This document shows, in pieces, positions 52,785 to 63,101 of a stretch of DNA of 64,000 nt (the first letter of the stretch is position 1; every line of letters starts with the position of its first letter). Where the stretch lies: assembly GCF_019355055.1 (NCBI RefSeq), contig NZ_CP048411.1, forward strand, positions 3,946,001 to 4,010,000. Reading direction: 5' to 3'. A program made the position numbers and the translations under genes. A model generated the notes under the pieces. The model was not told the DNA's origin. It worked only from the letters and a program-made list of their open reading frames with translations, and ran no database searches. The DNA is from Pseudomonas sp. MTM4. Its GTDB lineage: Bacteria; Pseudomonadota; Gammaproteobacteria; Pseudomonadales; Pseudomonadaceae.

Positions 52785-53537
52785 CTATCGGCCCGGATAA
52801 CCGGCAAGGAAGTGAAGCGGCCAGCGAACTCTGCGCTGTCGCTCCGGATCGCCCCAGCGTTGCGCGAGTTCGGGTGCGAGCTGAGTTATCGGATCGTTCC
52901 CATGAGCTTTTTGCCACTGTTTCACGGCTGACCATGTCCGCATATAGCCGAGCAGTTGGGGCAGATTCCAATGGGCCTCGATTTCGAAGTCCGGAGGCTC
53001 GAGGGCTTCGAACGGTGCATGGATATCGCGATAGCCTGCGTCGACACTGGCGCGTCCTTGTGGCCAGTAGCCGTTCAACACTTCACCATGCAGACGAGCA
53101 ATGATCGCATCCAGCCTCGGTTCGATACGAAGCAGGGAATAGCACCAAGCGCAGAAGAAGCCGTCGGGCGCGAGCACTCGCTTTGCCTCGGCGAAGAACG
53201 CCGGCGTGGCAAACCAGTGCAACGCCTGCGCGACGACCAGTAGGTCGGCCATACCATCGCGCAACGGCAGCCGCTCGGCCTGGGCAGCGAAACGCGTTGC
53301 GGATCGCCAGCCCGAACTGCCGGTCAGTTGGTGAGGGCTGGCATCGCAGGCAAGAACCTGCTCGAAATGTTCCAGCAGAGGAAGCGTCGCCTGGCCGCTG
53401 CCAGCCGCGACATCTAAGGCATAGCGACGTCGTGGGCTCCGATCAGCGAGCCAGCGGAACAGGTCGTCCGGATAGGTAGGGCGGAACTGTGCGTATTCGT
53501 CGGAGCGAATCGAAAAAAGCCGGACGCTGTCACCCAT
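52785..53537 (-). CDS. Class I SAM-dependent methyltransferase
   Basis: This 250-residue protein has the SAM-binding motif ALDVAAGSGQATLPLLEHF near residue 40-58 and a methyltransferase-11-like core with DLLVVAQALHWFATPAFFAEAKRVLAPDG. The N-terminal FSIRSDEYAQFRPTYPDDLFRWL matches small-molecule methyltransferases. The substrate is unknown. I chose the ATG at 53537 (MGDSVRLFS). It sits eight bases upstream of the TfoX-C gene. Confidence 0.82.
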   Translation of the reverse strand: MGDSVRLFSIRSDEYAQFRPTYPDDLFRWLADRSPRRRYALDVAAGSGQATLPLLEHFEQVLACDASPHQLTGSSGWRSATRFAAQAERLPLRDGMADLLVVAQALHWFATPAFFAEAKRVLAPDGFFCAWCYSLLRIEPRLDAIIARLHGEVLNGYWPQGRASVDAGYRDIHAPFEALEPPDFEIEAHWNLPQLLGYMRTWSAVKQWQKAHGNDPITQLAPELAQRWGDPERQRRVRWPLHFLAGYPGR

Positions 53538-53686
53538 GGCGATGGTCCGGCAGCAAAGGCAGAGCGCAGTGTGGCATGGTCGACTTCCGCAGACAGGCAT
53601 CGCCAAGTATAGAAGCACCGCCGGGTTCTGCCCGTAGCGGTGCGTGAATGCTGTCGGTTGAGCCTGCGGGATGTCGTATCCGTGCG

Positions 53687-55249
53687 TTAGAGCCCTAGCA
53701 GCCGTTGGCGAACCGCACTGACAAGATTGTCGAGGCTGCCTGCCTCGGGTGTGTTGATCTGGCGACTGAGCAACTGTTCGCGTTCGGTCAGCGGCTCGCG
53801 GGCGGCCTGTTGCGCCTTGACCACGGCCATGGTCGCGTCGGATGGGTCACCGCCTTCGGCCTGCCGCTGGGTAAGCCATTGTTCGATCACCGCCTCGGGC
53901 GCTTCGCACGTGAGGATCAGGAACGGGACGCCAGTCGACTCAGCCACTTGCCACGCCGACTGACGCTGCTGCTGCTTGAGATAGGTCGCATCAATCACCA
54001 CAGAAAAGCCGGCATTCAATGCGGTCTCAGCCACTGAGTGCAGCCGCTGGTAGGTCGATTCGCCCGCTTCGGCGCTATAAATACCTGCGTCCAGCTCAGT
54101 GGCAAGGGCTTGTGGCTGCTCACCATGCAACCGCTTGCGCTCGACGTCCGAACGCAACCTGATGGCGCCCAGCGCCTCGACCAGACGTAGCGCAACCTGG
54201 CTTTTGCCCACTGCCGAGACGCCATGGGTGATGGCGAGAAAGCGAGAAGGAATGGCGCTGTAGCTTTCGGCCAGATTGGCGTAGCTGCGGTACTGGCGCA
54301 GGATCACGCGGCGCTGTACCGCGTCCTGCTCCTGATACAGCCGGAACAGGCTGACCTTGGCACGAACCATCGCCCGATAGGCTTTGTACAGGCTGAGCAA
54401 TTCGAGCGAGGCGTAATCTCCGGTGCGCTCCAGCCAGCCGTTGATGAAACGACGTGCTTGGCACTTCAGGCCACGATCTTCCAGGTCCATCGCCAGGAAC
54501 GCCGCGTCAGAGGCGATATCGATCAGGCGGAAGGGCTCGTTGAATTCAATGCAATCGAACAGCACGACCTTGTCGTCGATGATCGTTGCGTTGCCCAGGT
54601 GCAGGTCACCATGGCATTCACGGATGAAACCGTGCTGGGTGCGCTGCTCCAGCAGCGGTTGCAGGCGGGCAATGCTCGTTTCGGTCCAGTCGAGTAGCGC
54701 GTCGAGTTGTTGCAGGTCGGACTGCTCGCTCAGTAAGGGGCGTATCTGCTCGAAGTTTTGCCGCATCGGCGCAACGATCGCGTCGGCACTGTTTAGCGAG
54801 TGGCCGGCCGGCACCTGAGGAGTGCTCAGATGAAATTGGGCAATCTGCTCGGCGAGGGCATCGATATGTGCGTCGGTCAGCTCGCCGCGTGCCTGCACTT
54901 CGGCCATTAGTTGAGCCTGCGGAAACTCGCGCATTTGCAGAAGGTAATCGATCGGCTCGCCGTTGCCGTCGATCACCGGGGCGCCAACGCTGCCGGTAAT
55001 AGGCAGGACGCGCAGATAAATGTCTGGCGCCATTCGTTGATTCAAACGCAGCTCTTCTTCGCAGTAATGCTTGCGAGCCGTCAGGTCAGTAAAGTTGAGA
55101 AAGCCAAAATCCACCGGCTTCTTCATTTTGTAGGCATAGGTGCCAGTGAGGATGACCCACGAGATATGGGTTTCGATAATCCGGAAGCCGTCGACCGGAT
55201 GGGGGTAGAGGGCCGGATCTTGCAGTGCGGCGATCAATGCTTGGCTCAC
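53687..55249 (-). CDS. APH-like kinase fused to P-loop ATP-binding domain
   Basis: This protein of about 520 residues has an N-terminal aminoglycoside-phosphotransferase-like region (GFIRECHGDLHLGNATIIDDKVVLFDCIEFNE, with the HGDLHxGN catalytic loop). Its C-terminal P-loop kinase domain contains ITHGVSAVGKSQVALRLVEAL. The family is widespread in proteobacteria and uncharacterised; resistance is not implied. The start is uncertain: I prefer the GTG at 55249, with AAGGA six bases before it, to the ATG at 55255. Confidence 0.82.
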   Translation of the reverse strand: MSQALIAALQDPALYPHPVDGFRIIETHISWVILTGTYAYKMKKPVDFGFLNFTDLTARKHYCEEELRLNQRMAPDIYLRVLPITGSVGAPVIDGNGEPIDYLLQMREFPQAQLMAEVQARGELTDAHIDALAEQIAQFHLSTPQVPAGHSLNSADAIVAPMRQNFEQIRPLLSEQSDLQQLDALLDWTETSIARLQPLLEQRTQHGFIRECHGDLHLGNATIIDDKVVLFDCIEFNEPFRLIDIASDAAFLAMDLEDRGLKCQARRFINGWLERTGDYASLELLSLYKAYRAMVRAKVSLFRLYQEQDAVQRRVILRQYRSYANLAESYSAIPSRFLAITHGVSAVGKSQVALRLVEALGAIRLRSDVERKRLHGEQPQALATELDAGIYSAEAGESTYQRLHSVAETALNAGFSVVIDATYLKQQQRQSAWQVAESTGVPFLILTCEAPEAVIEQWLTQRQAEGGDPSDATMAVVKAQQAAREPLTEREQLLSRQINTPEAGSLDNLVSAVRQRLLGL

Positions 55250-55388
55250 GGTCATTCCTTGCGGTGTGTCGATGGGGTGTGCGCGTCCAATGGGACGCAG
55301 GTCGCACACTCGAAAGCGCTCCATTATGTCTTCCCCGACCAGACCTGCAAACCGCCAGGAGGCCGTCTTCCGGGCAAATCAAAATGCG

Positions 55389-55394
55389 TATAAT
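55389..55394 (+). promoter_or_regulatory. Perfect -10 box just before mrcB
   Basis: TATAAT lies only eight bases before the mrcB ATG. The -35 region is poor. If used, transcription would start at or within a few bases of the start codon, giving a leaderless or nearly leaderless mRNA. Confidence 0.5.
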
Positions 55395-55402
55395 GCGCCG
55401 CC

Positions 55403-57715
55403 ATGACTAAAGCACGCTCCTCTCGATCCCGTACCAAGCGCCGTTCCAATGGGTCTCGCCCCTGGCTGGGCTGGGTAATCAAGCTATCTATCGTGGCCCT
55501 GGTGATACTCGCCGGTGTCGCCGTTTACCTCGATGCCGTGGTGCAGGAGAAATTCTCCGGCAAACGCTGGACCATTCCGGCGACGGTCTATGCACGGCCG
55601 CTGGAATTGTTCGTTGGGCAAAAGCTCGCCAAAGATGACTTCCTGACGGAGCTCGATGCGCTGGGGTATCGCCGCGAAAAGGCTGTCAGCGGTCCCGGCA
55701 GTATGTCGGTTGCCGCAAGCACCGTGGAAATGCACACCCGCGGGTTCCGGTTTTATGAAGGGATCGAAGAGTCGCAGCGCATCCGTGTGCGTTTTTCTGG
55801 CGATTTCGTCGCCGGTCTCACTCGCGCCAATGGTGACGAGCTGCCGGTGGCTCGCCTCGAGCCCGTAACGATCGGTGGGCTTTATCCGGCTCACAACGAA
55901 GACCGCATCCTGATCCAGCTCGACCAGGCGCCGCCCTATCTGGTCGAAACATTGGTCGCGGTCGAGGATCGGGAGTTTTTCGATCACTTTGGTGTTTCAC
56001 CCAAATCCATCGTGCGCGCCGTCTGGGTTAACCTGACTGCCGGCGAAGTGCGCCAGGGTGGCAGCACGCTTACCCAGCAGCTGGTCAAGAACTTTTATCT
56101 GACTAACGAGCGCAGCCTCAGCCGCAAAGCCACCGAAGCGATGATGGCCGTGTTGCTGGAGCTGCATTACGACAAGAACGAAATTCTCGAGGCCTACCTC
56201 AACGAGGTGTTTCTCGGACAGGACGGTCGCCGAGCCATTCACGGGTTTGGTCTGGCCAGCCAATACTTCTTCGGCCGTCCACTGGCCGAATTGAAGGTTC
56301 AGCACATCGCGCTGTTGGTCGGCATGGTGAAGGGCCCGACTTACTACAATCCGCGGCGCCATCCGGAACGGGCGCTGGAGCGCCGCAACCTTATCCTTGA
56401 CCTTCTGGCCGAGCAGCAGGTACTCACTTCCGAAGAAGCCGAAGCAGCTCGGAAAGCTCCGCTTGGGGTGACGCAGCGGGGCAGCCTGGCGGACAGTTCC
56501 TATCCGGCATTCCTCGATCTGGTCAAGCGCCAGCTGCGCGAGGATTACCGCGACGAGGACTTGACGGAAGAGGGTCTGCGGGTCTTCACCAGCTTCGATC
56601 CAATTCTGCAGATGAAGGCCGAGAGGGCCATGAGCGAAACGCTGAAACGCCTCGGCAAGGCCGCCGAAGGCGTCGAAGGGGCGATGCTTGTGACCAACCC
56701 GGAAACCGGGGAGTTGCAGGCGATGCTCGGCGGTCGCCAGCCTGGGTTCGCCGGTTTCAATCGTGCGTTGGATGCGTCGCGACCCATCGGGTCGCTGATC
56801 AAACCGGCCATCTACCTTGCGGCGCTGGAGAAGCCGAGTCAGTACACGCTGACCAGCCTGCTGGAAGATGAACCTTTTTCGGTCAAGGGCGCTGATGGCC
56901 AAGTATGGAAGCCGCAAAATTACGGGCGCACCGCGCACGGTACCGTTTATCTCTATCAGGCGCTGGCCAATTCCTACAATCTATCGACGGCGCGCCTTGG
57001 TCTCGATTTAGGGGTGCCTCATGTCTTGAAGACCCTGGAACGGCTGGGCGCTTCACCGGATTGGCCAGCCTATCCCTCGATGCTGTTGGGCGCTGGCGGG
57101 CTGCGGCCTATTGAGGTTGCAGACATGTACCAGACGCTGGCCAACGGAGGTTTCAATACGCCGCTACGAGGTATTCGCAGTGTCTTGGCCGCCGACGGAG
57201 AGCCGCTGAGTCGTTATCCATTCAAGATCGAACAGCGTTTCGATGCCGGCGCTATCTATCTGACCCAGTACGCCATGCAGCGCGCCATGCGCGAGGGGAC
57301 GGGCCGCTCAGCATACAATCACGTCCCGAGATCATTAACGCTGGCGGGCAAGACCGGTACCACCAACGATTCACGCGATAGCTGGTTCGCCGGGTTCAGT
57401 CAGGACCTGCTTGCGGTGGTCTGGCTGGGGCGTGATGACAATGGCAAAACGTCGCTGACCGGCGCCACCGGAGCGTTGCAGGTATGGGCAGATTTCATGC
57501 GCCGTGCCGATCCGCTGCCGCTGCAGGCCGCGTTGCCTGAGAATGTCGAGATGGCCTGGGTAGATGCGCGAACCGGTGAGGGGACGCTGGAAAACTGTCC
57601 TGACGCCGTACAGATTCCCTACATTCGCGGTAGCGAGCCTGCGCCGGGCCCTGGTTGTGGAATCCAGGCGCCGGCCGAATCGGTCATGGATTGGGTTCGT
57701 GGCTGGTTACCCTGA
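55403..57715 (+). CDS. mrcB: Bifunctional penicillin-binding protein 1b
   Basis: PBP1b (770 residues) polymerises and cross-links peptidoglycan. A basic cytoplasmic tail is followed by a transmembrane helix (about 28-46) and a UB2H-type domain. The glycosyltransferase has EDREFFDHFGVSPKSIVRA and QGGSTLTQQLVKN. The transpeptidase has SLIK in RPIGSLIKPAIYL and KTGTTNDSRDSWFAGF. The ATG lacks a Shine-Dalgarno site; an AGGAGG 40 bases upstream has no start codon at the right distance. The activator lipoprotein gene lpoP follows after 32 bases. Confidence 0.96.
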   Translation: MTKARSSRSRTKRRSNGSRPWLGWVIKLSIVALVILAGVAVYLDAVVQEKFSGKRWTIPATVYARPLELFVGQKLAKDDFLTELDALGYRREKAVSGPGSMSVAASTVEMHTRGFRFYEGIEESQRIRVRFSGDFVAGLTRANGDELPVARLEPVTIGGLYPAHNEDRILIQLDQAPPYLVETLVAVEDREFFDHFGVSPKSIVRAVWVNLTAGEVRQGGSTLTQQLVKNFYLTNERSLSRKATEAMMAVLLELHYDKNEILEAYLNEVFLGQDGRRAIHGFGLASQYFFGRPLAELKVQHIALLVGMVKGPTYYNPRRHPERALERRNLILDLLAEQQVLTSEEAEAARKAPLGVTQRGSLADSSYPAFLDLVKRQLREDYRDEDLTEEGLRVFTSFDPILQMKAERAMSETLKRLGKAAEGVEGAMLVTNPETGELQAMLGGRQPGFAGFNRALDASRPIGSLIKPAIYLAALEKPSQYTLTSLLEDEPFSVKGADGQVWKPQNYGRTAHGTVYLYQALANSYNLSTARLGLDLGVPHVLKTLERLGASPDWPAYPSMLLGAGGLRPIEVADMYQTLANGGFNTPLRGIRSVLAADGEPLSRYPFKIEQRFDAGAIYLTQYAMQRAMREGTGRSAYNHVPRSLTLAGKTGTTNDSRDSWFAGFSQDLLAVVWLGRDDNGKTSLTGATGALQVWADFMRRADPLPLQAALPENVEMAWVDARTGEGTLENCPDAVQIPYIRGSEPAPGPGCGIQAPAESVMDWVRGWLP

Positions 57716-57747
57716 TCGGCCAGCTGAGTGAATTTCAAGAGGTTCGA

Positions 57748-58467
57748 ATGTTGAGCAAGCAATGGATGATAGTTGTGATGGCCGCTGTGTTGGTGCAAGG
57801 CTGCGCAACGGTTAAGCGAGGGGCGATACCTGTCGTCGACTCGGGCGCGCCGGTTTCCGAGGAGGTGTCGGCGCGGCAGGCTTCGCGTCCGGCTGTTCCG
57901 TCTGCAATGACAAGTCCTGCTGCTGCGCAAGAGTCTGGCGTCACGGTTATGGTGCCGCAGCAGAATTCGGAACCGCTGCAGACGTTCGCGGCTCCGGATA
58001 GCGCATTCTCTGGATCTGTAGCGCCGGCACCGGATGCACCAGAGCAATGGAGGGCGCCGGAACCGGCTCCGATTCCGACGCCGAGCCAATCCGTGCCCAC
58101 CGGTATTCCGTCCAATAGTGGGACGCTGTCGGCCGATGAGCGACTCGATGGGCCCGTGCTGGCATTGCTGACCACGGCTCAGCAACAACAGGGGGGCGGT
58201 GATTTGAACGGTGCGGCCTCCAGCCTAGAACGCGCTCAGCGCATCGCGCCCCGTGAACCTCAGGTGCTTTACCGCCTGGCCCAGGTGCGCCTGGCTCAGG
58301 GTGATGCGGTGCAGGCCGAGCAGCTTTCCCGGCGGGGCTTGAGCTATGCCAGTGGCCGTCCGGCGCTGCAGGCGAGCCTGTGGGAGTTGATCGCTCAAGC
58401 GCGCGAGCGTCAGGGTAATGCCGCAGGCGCCGCGCAGGCTCGTGAGCGAGCCAAGGTAACGATGTAA
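57748..58467 (+). CDS. lpoP: TPR lipoprotein, PBP1b activator LpoP
   Basis: This 239-residue lipoprotein has lipobox LVQGC (Cys19). A long disordered Pro/Ala/Ser region runs to about residue 130, and TPR repeats lie near the C terminus (LNGAASSLERAQRIAPREPQVLYRLAQVRLAQGDAVQAEQLSRRGL). In P. aeruginosa the TPR lipoprotein encoded next to mrcB, LpoP, activates PBP1b in place of the enterobacterial LpoB. The ATG at 57748 follows AGAGG. It overlaps yqcC by one base. Confidence 0.88.
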   Translation: MLSKQWMIVVMAAVLVQGCATVKRGAIPVVDSGAPVSEEVSARQASRPAVPSAMTSPAAAQESGVTVMVPQQNSEPLQTFAAPDSAFSGSVAPAPDAPEQWRAPEPAPIPTPSQSVPTGIPSNSGTLSADERLDGPVLALLTTAQQQQGGGDLNGAASSLERAQRIAPREPQVLYRLAQVRLAQGDAVQAEQLSRRGLSYASGRPALQASLWELIAQARERQGNAAGAAQARERAKVTM

Positions 58468-58799
58468 TGGATAGTCGTGTTCCCTATTTGGCTGAACAAC
58501 TGCTGGTCATCGAGCGGGAGCTGCGTGTGTGCGGGCTATGGGCTTCGTCACCACCAGACGCTCAGGCATTTGCGAGCCAGGAGCCTTTCTGCGTCGACAC
58601 GCTATCGTTCGAGCAATGGCTGCAATGGATTTTTCTTCCGCGAATGAAGGACATTCTGGAGCGCGATGATCCGCTACCGACGGTTTCGGGCATCCTGGCG
58701 ATGGCGGAGATGGTCTATCAACGCCAGCCGCATAAGATGGCCGGCCTGCTGAGGGCGCTCGAAACCTTCGATGAGTTGATCAGTCGCGGCGAAGCGTGA
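58467..58799 (+). CDS. YqcC family protein (DUF446)
   Basis: This 110-residue helical protein carries the YqcC family pattern: FCVDTLSFEQWLQWIFLPRMKDILE, then PLPTVSGILAMAEMVYQ. The role is unknown, though family members are often next to the truC pseudouridine synthase, which is absent here. It overlaps the lpoP stop (TAATGG) and may be co-transcribed with mrcB and lpoP. Confidence 0.88.
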   Translation: MDSRVPYLAEQLLVIERELRVCGLWASSPPDAQAFASQEPFCVDTLSFEQWLQWIFLPRMKDILERDDPLPTVSGILAMAEMVYQRQPHKMAGLLRALETFDELISRGEA

Positions 58800-58803
58800 C
58801 GCG

Positions 58804-58823
58804 CGCCAGCCGGAAGGCTGGCG
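58804..58823. terminator. Hairpin between convergent yqcC and DUF4124 genes
   Basis: CGCCAGCC and GGCTGGCG form an 8-bp stem with a GGAA loop. The T-tract is weak on both strands. It probably ends transcription from one or both sides. Confidence 0.5.
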
Positions 58824-58833
58824 CTGGCTTTGT

Positions 58834-59268
58834 TCATTGGTTGCAAGTGTCAGCGATTTTCTGGCTGGTTTCGGTAATGCGTTCCTGACGCTCTTCTTCC
58901 TTTAGCCGACGTATTTTCCCATCTTCTTCTACGCGCACTCGAGGATTGTTCTGGAGCTGCGCCAGGTTGGTTCGTAACGACGTGCAGTAGCGCTGACGCT
59001 CCGCTTCTTGTTCGGCCACCTGTTTCTTTACTTGGCGATCGATCTCGCGCTGTTCCGATTCTGCCGACGGTTCCGACGTAGCAGGTGCCGCTGGAGCTGG
59101 CCTGGGTGGCGGAGTAGCGGTGTTGAGCGCTTCGGCGGGTTGGCCCTGCGGAGGTTGCGCGCCAAAGTGAGTGACGCCTTGTGCATCCACCCACTTGTAA
59201 ACCTGGCTGGCCATGACGCTGCTGCTCAAGGCAAGCAGCAGACCGCCAGCGAAAATCGTCAAACGCAT
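58834..59268 (-). CDS. DUF4124 periplasmic protein
   Basis: This 144-residue protein has a signal peptide (about 1-21, ending VMA|SQ) and the DUF4124 motif QVYKWVDAQGVTHFGAQPPQG. A Pro/Ala linker and a charged coiled-coil tail rich in Glu, Arg and Gln follow. Family function is unknown. TATAGT at 59320-59315 on the minus strand is a plausible -10 box about 47 bases upstream. It converges with yqcC. Confidence 0.85.
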   Translation of the reverse strand: MRLTIFAGGLLLALSSSVMASQVYKWVDAQGVTHFGAQPPQGQPAEALNTATPPPRPAPAAPATSEPSAESEQREIDRQVKKQVAEQEAERQRYCTSLRTNLAQLQNNPRVRVEEDGKIRRLKEEERQERITETSQKIADTCNQ

Positions 59269-59672
59269 GCTAATCCCTTCTGTGGAATGCAGAACCAGGT
59301 CGGTACTATACGCAAAAGCCGAGCGCCTTCATTCTGCGCTGGATCACAGCTGAAACAGCCGGAAGGCTAACTGTAGACTTGACTTGGCCAGGTCTAATCC
59401 GAACAATTCCACGCTTACTGTTCTGATTGGTCGGTGAAACGGGCCTTTCAGCAATCATGAAGGTGCACACCCGCGCCGACTTGTAACATCCGCAACGCGT
59501 TACCTCGCGCTGGGAAGGAAGGCTCCGCAACACTTTGGGGCGTTCCTGAATACTCGCTAGTCAGCAGCTGACGTAGTCGGCGACCACCGTCGCTCATGCG
59601 CTGTCTGGCAGTAAACCAATTTCTGGCCGGTCCAACGCGGGGCGGCTATCTGGCGTTTTAGAGGTGAACAAC
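59269..59672. other. 404-base non-coding spacer upstream of ilvI
   Basis: This divergent spacer should hold the ilvIH promoter. I see no leader peptide rich in Ile, Leu or Val and no clear attenuator hairpin with a T-tract. A short frame at 59457-59486 (MKVHTRADL) has no branched-chain bias beyond one Val and one Leu. TTGACT at 59379-59384 lacks a good -10 at normal spacing. Confidence 0.5.
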
Positions 59673-61397
59673 GTGGAACTTTTATCAGGCGCTGAAATGG
59701 TCGTCCGCTTCTTGCGCGACGAAGGCGTTAAGTACATCTATGGCTATCCTGGCGGCGCCTTGCTGCACATCTACGATGCGCTGTTCAAGGAAGAGGAAGT
59801 CACGCACATTCTAGTTCGCCACGAACAGGCCGCCACGCACATGGCCGATGGCTACGCCCGCGCGACCGGCAAAGCTGGCGTGGTGCTGGTGACCTCTGGC
59901 CCCGGCGCGACCAACGCCATCACCGGTATTGCCACCGCCTATATGGACTCGATCCCGATGGTGGTGATCTCCGGCCAGGTGCCGAGCACCATGGTCGGCA
60001 CCGACGCCTTCCAGGAAACCGACATGATCGGTATCTCCCGGCCCATCGTGAAGCACAGCTTCATGATCAAGCATCCTTCGGAAATCCCCGAAGTGATGAA
60101 AAAAGCGTTTTATCTCGCAGAGTCTGGCCGCCCTGGACCGGTCGTCATCGACATCCCGAAGGATATGACCAACCCGGCCGAAAAATTCGAATACGTTTAC
60201 CCGAAGAAAGCCAAGCTGCGTTCTTACAGCCCGGCGCTGCGTGGTCATTCGGGGCAGATCCGCAAGGCGGCGGAGTTGCTCCTGTCAGCCAAGCGGCCAA
60301 TCATCTACGCAGGTGGTGGCGTGGTCATGGGCGGCGCCTCAGCGCAGCTGACCGAGCTGGCGAAGATGCTCAACCTACCAGTAACCAACACCTTGATGGG
60401 GCTTGGTTGCTATCCGGGTAGCGACCGCCAGTTCGTCGGCATGCTCGGCATGCACGGCAGTTATACCGCCAACTTGGCAATGCATCACTCCGACGCGATT
60501 CTTGCGGTCGGCGCGCGTTTCGATGATCGCGTGATCAACGGTGCGACCAAATTCTGCCCGAACGCCAAGATCATTCACATCGACATCGATCCGGCCTCCA
60601 TCTCGAAGACCATCAAGGCAGACATTCCGATCGTCGGACCGGTCGACAGTGTGCTCACCGAGATGGTCGCTATCGTCAAGGAGATCGGCCAGGCGCCGAA
60701 TACCGAGACCATCGCGAGTTGGTGGAAGCAGATAGAGGAGTGGCGCGGGAGTCGCGGCCTATTCCCATATGACAAGGGCGACGGCACTATCATCAAGCCG
60801 CAGGCCGTTATCGAAATGCTATGCGAAGTGACCAAGGGCGAGGCCTATGTAGCCTCTGACGTTGGCCAGCATCAGATGTTCGCGTCCCAGTACTACCGGT
60901 TCGACAAGCCCAATCGTTGGCTCAACTCTGGCGGCCTCGGCACCATGGGCTTCGGTTTCCCAGCGGCGATGGGCGCCAAGTTGAATTTCCCAGAAGCTGA
61001 CGTCGCCTGTGTCACTGGCGAAGGCAGCATCCAGATGAATATTCAGGAATTGTCGACCTGCCTGCAGTACGACCTTCCAGTGAAAATCATCAACCTCAAC
61101 AATGGCGCGCTGGGCATGGTCCGCCAGTGGCAGGACATGATGTACAGCAGCCGTTACTCGCATTCCTACATGGAGTCGCTGCCTGACTTCGTCAAGCTGG
61201 CCGAGGCTTATGGGCATGTGGGCATGCGCATCACCGACTTGAAGGATCTCAAGCCGAAGATGGAGGAGGCTTTCGCCATGAAAGATCGGCTGGTGTTCCT
61301 CGATATCGCCGTTGATACCAGCGAGCACGTCTATCCGATGCAAATCAAAGACGGCGCGATGCGCGATATGTGGCTCAGCAAGACGGAGCGGACCTGA
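59673..61397 (+). CDS. ilvI: Acetolactate synthase large subunit
   Basis: IlvI (574 residues) is the thiamine-diphosphate enzyme that condenses pyruvate at the first common step of branched-chain amino-acid synthesis. [15 protein letters not shown] and [19 protein letters not shown] contain the catalytic glutamate region. [29 protein letters not shown] is the ThDP-binding motif. I chose the GTG at 59673 (MELLSGAEM), with AGAGGTG upstream; a GTG at 59664 overlaps that site. It lies three bases before ilvH. Confidence 0.97.
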   Translation: MELLSGAEMVVRFLRDEGVKYIYGYPGGALLHIYDALFKEEEVTHILVRHEQAATHMADGYARATGKAGVVLVTSGPGATNAITGIATAYMDSIPMVVISGQVPSTMVGTDAFQETDMIGISRPIVKHSFMIKHPSEIPEVMKKAFYLAESGRPGPVVIDIPKDMTNPAEKFEYVYPKKAKLRSYSPALRGHSGQIRKAAELLLSAKRPIIYAGGGVVMGGASAQLTELAKMLNLPVTNTLMGLGCYPGSDRQFVGMLGMHGSYTANLAMHHSDAILAVGARFDDRVINGATKFCPNAKIIHIDIDPASISKTIKADIPIVGPVDSVLTEMVAIVKEIGQAPNTETIASWWKQIEEWRGSRGLFPYDKGDGTIIKPQAVIEMLCEVTKGEAYVASDVGQHQMFASQYYRFDKPNRWLNSGGLGTMGFGFPAAMGAKLNFPEADVACVTGEGSIQMNIQELSTCLQYDLPVKIINLNNGALGMVRQWQDMMYSSRYSHSYMESLPDFVKLAEAYGHVGMRITDLKDLKPKMEEAFAMKDRLVFLDIAVDTSEHVYPMQIKDGAMRDMWLSKTERT

Positions 61398-61399
61398 TC

Positions 61400-61891
61400 A
61401 TGAGACACATTATTTCCCTTTTGATGGAAAACGAACCAGGCGCCTTGTCTCGTGTGGTCGGGCTGTTCTCGCAGCGCAACTACAACATCGAGAGTCTGAC
61501 CGTCGCGCCAACCGAAGACCCTACGCTGTCGCGGTTGACCCTGACCACCGTAGGTCATGAGGAAGTGATCGAGCAGATCACCAAGAACCTCAACAAGTTG
61601 ATCGAGGTCGTCAAGCTGGTCGACCTGTCCGAGAGCGCGCACATCGAGCGCGAGCTTATGCTGATCAAGGTCAAGGCGACCGGTGCACAGCGCGCCGAGG
61701 TCAAACGTACCACTGACATCTTCCGTGGGCAGATCGTCGACGTCACCTCCAATGTCTATACCATCCAACTCGCCGGCACGACCGACAAGCTGGACAGCTT
61801 CATCCAGGCCATCGGCACCACGTCGATTCTGGAAGTCGTGCGCAGCGGCGTCACCGGGATCTCCCGCGGCGACAAAGTGCTGAGCATCTAA
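61400..61891 (+). CDS. ilvH: Acetolactate synthase small (regulatory) subunit
   Basis: IlvH (163 residues) binds valine and controls the IlvI large subunit. The N-terminal ACT domain reads ISLLMENEPGALSRVVGLFSQRNYNIESLTVAPTEDP, with the Asn/Gly contacts of valine-sensitive enzymes. The C-terminal domain is also conserved. The ATG at 61400 begins the family sequence. ilvC follows after 46 bases. Confidence 0.97.
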   Translation: MRHIISLLMENEPGALSRVVGLFSQRNYNIESLTVAPTEDPTLSRLTLTTVGHEEVIEQITKNLNKLIEVVKLVDLSESAHIERELMLIKVKATGAQRAEVKRTTDIFRGQIVDVTSNVYTIQLAGTTDKLDSFIQAIGTTSILEVVRSGVTGISRGDKVLSI

Positions 61892-61913
61892 CACGATTTA
61901 TCGAATGGCCTGA

Positions 61914-62954
<1,041 letters not shown>

Positions 62955-62970
62955 TAACGGTTCTGCTTGA

Positions 62971-62998
62971 AAAGAACGCGGCCTAGGCCGCGTTCTTT
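62971..62998 (+). terminator. Perfect 28-base palindrome ending the ilv operon
   Basis: AAAGAACGCGGCCT is followed directly by its exact reverse complement, and the 3' arm ends in TTT. As a hairpin with a small CCTAGG loop it is a likely rho-independent terminator, though the T-tract is short. Confidence 0.75.
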
Positions 62999-63017
62999 CG
63001 TTATGCCGGCTGGTATC

Positions 63018-63026
63018 TGTTATAAA
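63018..63026 (+). promoter_or_regulatory. Extended -10 promoter of pssA
   Basis: TGT precedes TATAAA (63021-63026), an extended -10 element 75 bases before pssA and just after the ilv terminator. The -35 region is weak. Confidence 0.5.
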
Positions 63027-63101
63027 ACGATGCTGCTGGCGGGCTGAACCCGTCATGTCAGGGTCTGTCGAAATTATTCAAACCTGCTGTAGGTAATCTG
63101 C

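Noticed and set aside
53687..55249. Aminoglycoside resistance from the APH-like domain.
   Set aside because: The domain is fused to a P-loop kinase in a widespread chromosomal family with no known resistance role, and the context is core genome.
59457..59486. Short frame MKVHTRADL as an ilv leader peptide.
   Set aside because: It lacks runs of Ile, Leu or Val, has no ribosome site and no terminator/antiterminator hairpins follow it.
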